The position numbers were made by a program, and so were the translations under genes. A stretch of 54,969 nt of DNA from Thermoplasmata archaeon (GTDB taxonomy: Archaea > Thermoplasmatota > Thermoplasmata > Lutacidiplasmatales > UBA184). The stretch covers positions 1 to 54,969 of the forward strand of contig JAKIVT010000004.1 in NCBI GenBank assembly GCA_022750415.1, read 5' to 3'. Under the pieces are notes generated by a model, which saw only the letters and a list, made by a program, of their open reading frames with translations, was not told the DNA's origin and made no database searches. This document shows, in pieces, positions 53,835-54,969 of this stretch. The first letter of the stretch is position 1; every line of letters starts with the position of its first letter.

Positions 53835-54969
53835 GGGCGCCGGCGTAGAGCCAAGCATCCGTCCAACCGAACTTCTCCACGGCCACGCCGAACAGGACGA
53901 CGAATCCGCTGCCCAACAATACCTGGATCGAATTGACGAACCCAACCCCGAGAGCGAGGCCCTCGCCCTGCGTCTCCGGTAAGTACGTGGGGATCAGGTA
54001 GAGGATCGCGTAGACGACCCCGTCGAGGAATCCGAGCGCCAGGAACAACGGCCCGATCGTCCAGATGGTCGCGAACGGGACGAGGAGGACGAGGAGGCTC
54101 ACCAGAACGCCGAAACCCCCCAGAAGGACGCGCCGGTCCGCGCCCCGCTCGGCGATCCAGCCCCCAAACGGTCCGCCCGGGAACGAGGAGACGACGACGA
54201 GGGCCGTCAGGGTGGCGGCCACGCCTACCCCCCACTCGGGGTGGACCGTGTGGGCAAACTCGACGAAGTCCTGGGCCACGAGGTAGATGGCGGTCCAGAA
54301 CCCCGTTAGGGCGAGCGCGAGCCCCCACATCGACCGACTCCGGAACACCCGGCGTCCGGCCGCGTACACCGCCGAGATCTCCTGGACGGAGCCCTCGGCA
54401 GGCCGCTTGGGCAGGACGAAGTAGGCCGCGGCAGTAGTAGCGAGGAGAGCCGCGCCCCCGAAGCCGAGCGCGGCCGGCCAACCGAACATGAGCCCGAGGC
54501 CCGCGCCGCCGACGAGTCCGATGGCGCCGCCGATGGAGAAGCCGCCGTTGTAGAACCCGATGACCGGGCCCCGCTCGCCCTCCGGGAAGTACGACGCGAT
54601 GAGGCTGAGGGCGGGCGAGAAAAAGAACGCCGCCCCGACTCCGCCGGCGAACCGGACGAGCGCGAGCGCCGGCCAGGAGGGGGCGAAGGCGGTCGCGACC
54701 CCGGCGAGGCCGAAGACCGTGACCCCGACCAGGGAAACCCGCCGGGACCCCCATCGGACCGCGACGAGCCCGGCGGGGACCTGGAAGACCCCGACCCCAA
54801 GGAGGAAGGCGCCCAGGACGACGGCGAGTTGGGTGGGGGACGCGGAAAGGGAGGTCGCGATGAGCGGGAGGACCGCCCCGATGTTGTACCAGTTGAACGC
54901 GTAGACGATCCGGACGACGAACAGAGCGCCCGAGGGAACGGCCCGTCGGCCGGGCGGGAGCTCGGTCAC
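53719..54969 (-). CDS. MFS transporter (start at or beyond the window edge)
   Basis: About 12 TM; GSRRVSLVGVTVFGLAGVATAFAPSWPALALVRFAGGVGAAFFFSPALSLIASYFPEGERGPVIGFYNGGFSIGGAIG; C-term overlaps the pyk 3' end by 116 bp. Confidence 0.9.
   Translation of the reverse strand: MTELPPGRRAVPSGALFVVRIVYAFNWYNIGAVLPLIATSLSASPTQLAVVLGAFLLGVGVFQVPAGLVAVRWGSRRVSLVGVTVFGLAGVATAFAPSWPALALVRFAGGVGAAFFFSPALSLIASYFPEGERGPVIGFYNGGFSIGGAIGLVGGAGLGLMFGWPAALGFGGAALLATTAAAYFVLPKRPAEGSVQEISAVYAAGRRVFRSRSMWGLALALTGFWTAIYLVAQDFVEFAHTVHPEWGVGVAATLTALVVVSSFPGGPFGGWIAERGADRRVLLGGFGVLVSLLVLLVPFATIWTIGPLFLALGFLDGVVYAILYLIPTYLPETQGEGLALGVGFVNSIQVLLGSGFVVLFGVAVEKFGWTDAWLYAGALSLALLPGIVLVASNRGSAPSRGLSRGSSGGPPTDTQP

Overview
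This is a GC-rich archaeal chromosome segment, probably a Thermoplasmata-type euryarchaeote (lineage is inferred). Most of it, 0 to about 42 kb plus 52.3-55 kb, is ordinary core and metabolic content: truD tail, two RadA/KaiC-like ATPases, dinB, TSUP exporter, aIF5B, TFB, an HDAC-family deacetylase, DEAD-box helicase, Kef antiporter, cysC, pstS-pstCA(fused)-pstB, nickel permease + nikR, kdpABC, a histidine kinase/response regulator/HPt cluster, GT2 glycosyltransferase + secreted glycosidase-like protein, pyruvate kinase and an MFS permease. The region most worth a second look is about 42.7-52.3 kb. A tRNA-Gln(UUG) gene at 52205-52277 (minus) is preceded by a series of same-orientation copies of its own 3' end (consensus TAGCCCCGAGCGGATTC) at 47674, 49404 (perfect), 46995, 51389, 50528 (near-perfect) and 43795 (degenerate). 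These copies cut the region into segments of about 0.7-3.2 kb, each carrying one gene or a small gene set. Three segments carry three divergent RelBE-type toxin-antitoxin modules, and a MNT-HEPN module lies just outside the last copy. No integrase is visible in the window. I read this as serial, non-autonomous cassette insertion at a tRNA 3' end, an integron-like or tRNA-island-like array. That reading is an inference and needs the comparative tests listed. All gene calls come from reading the supplied translations. No database search was possible.
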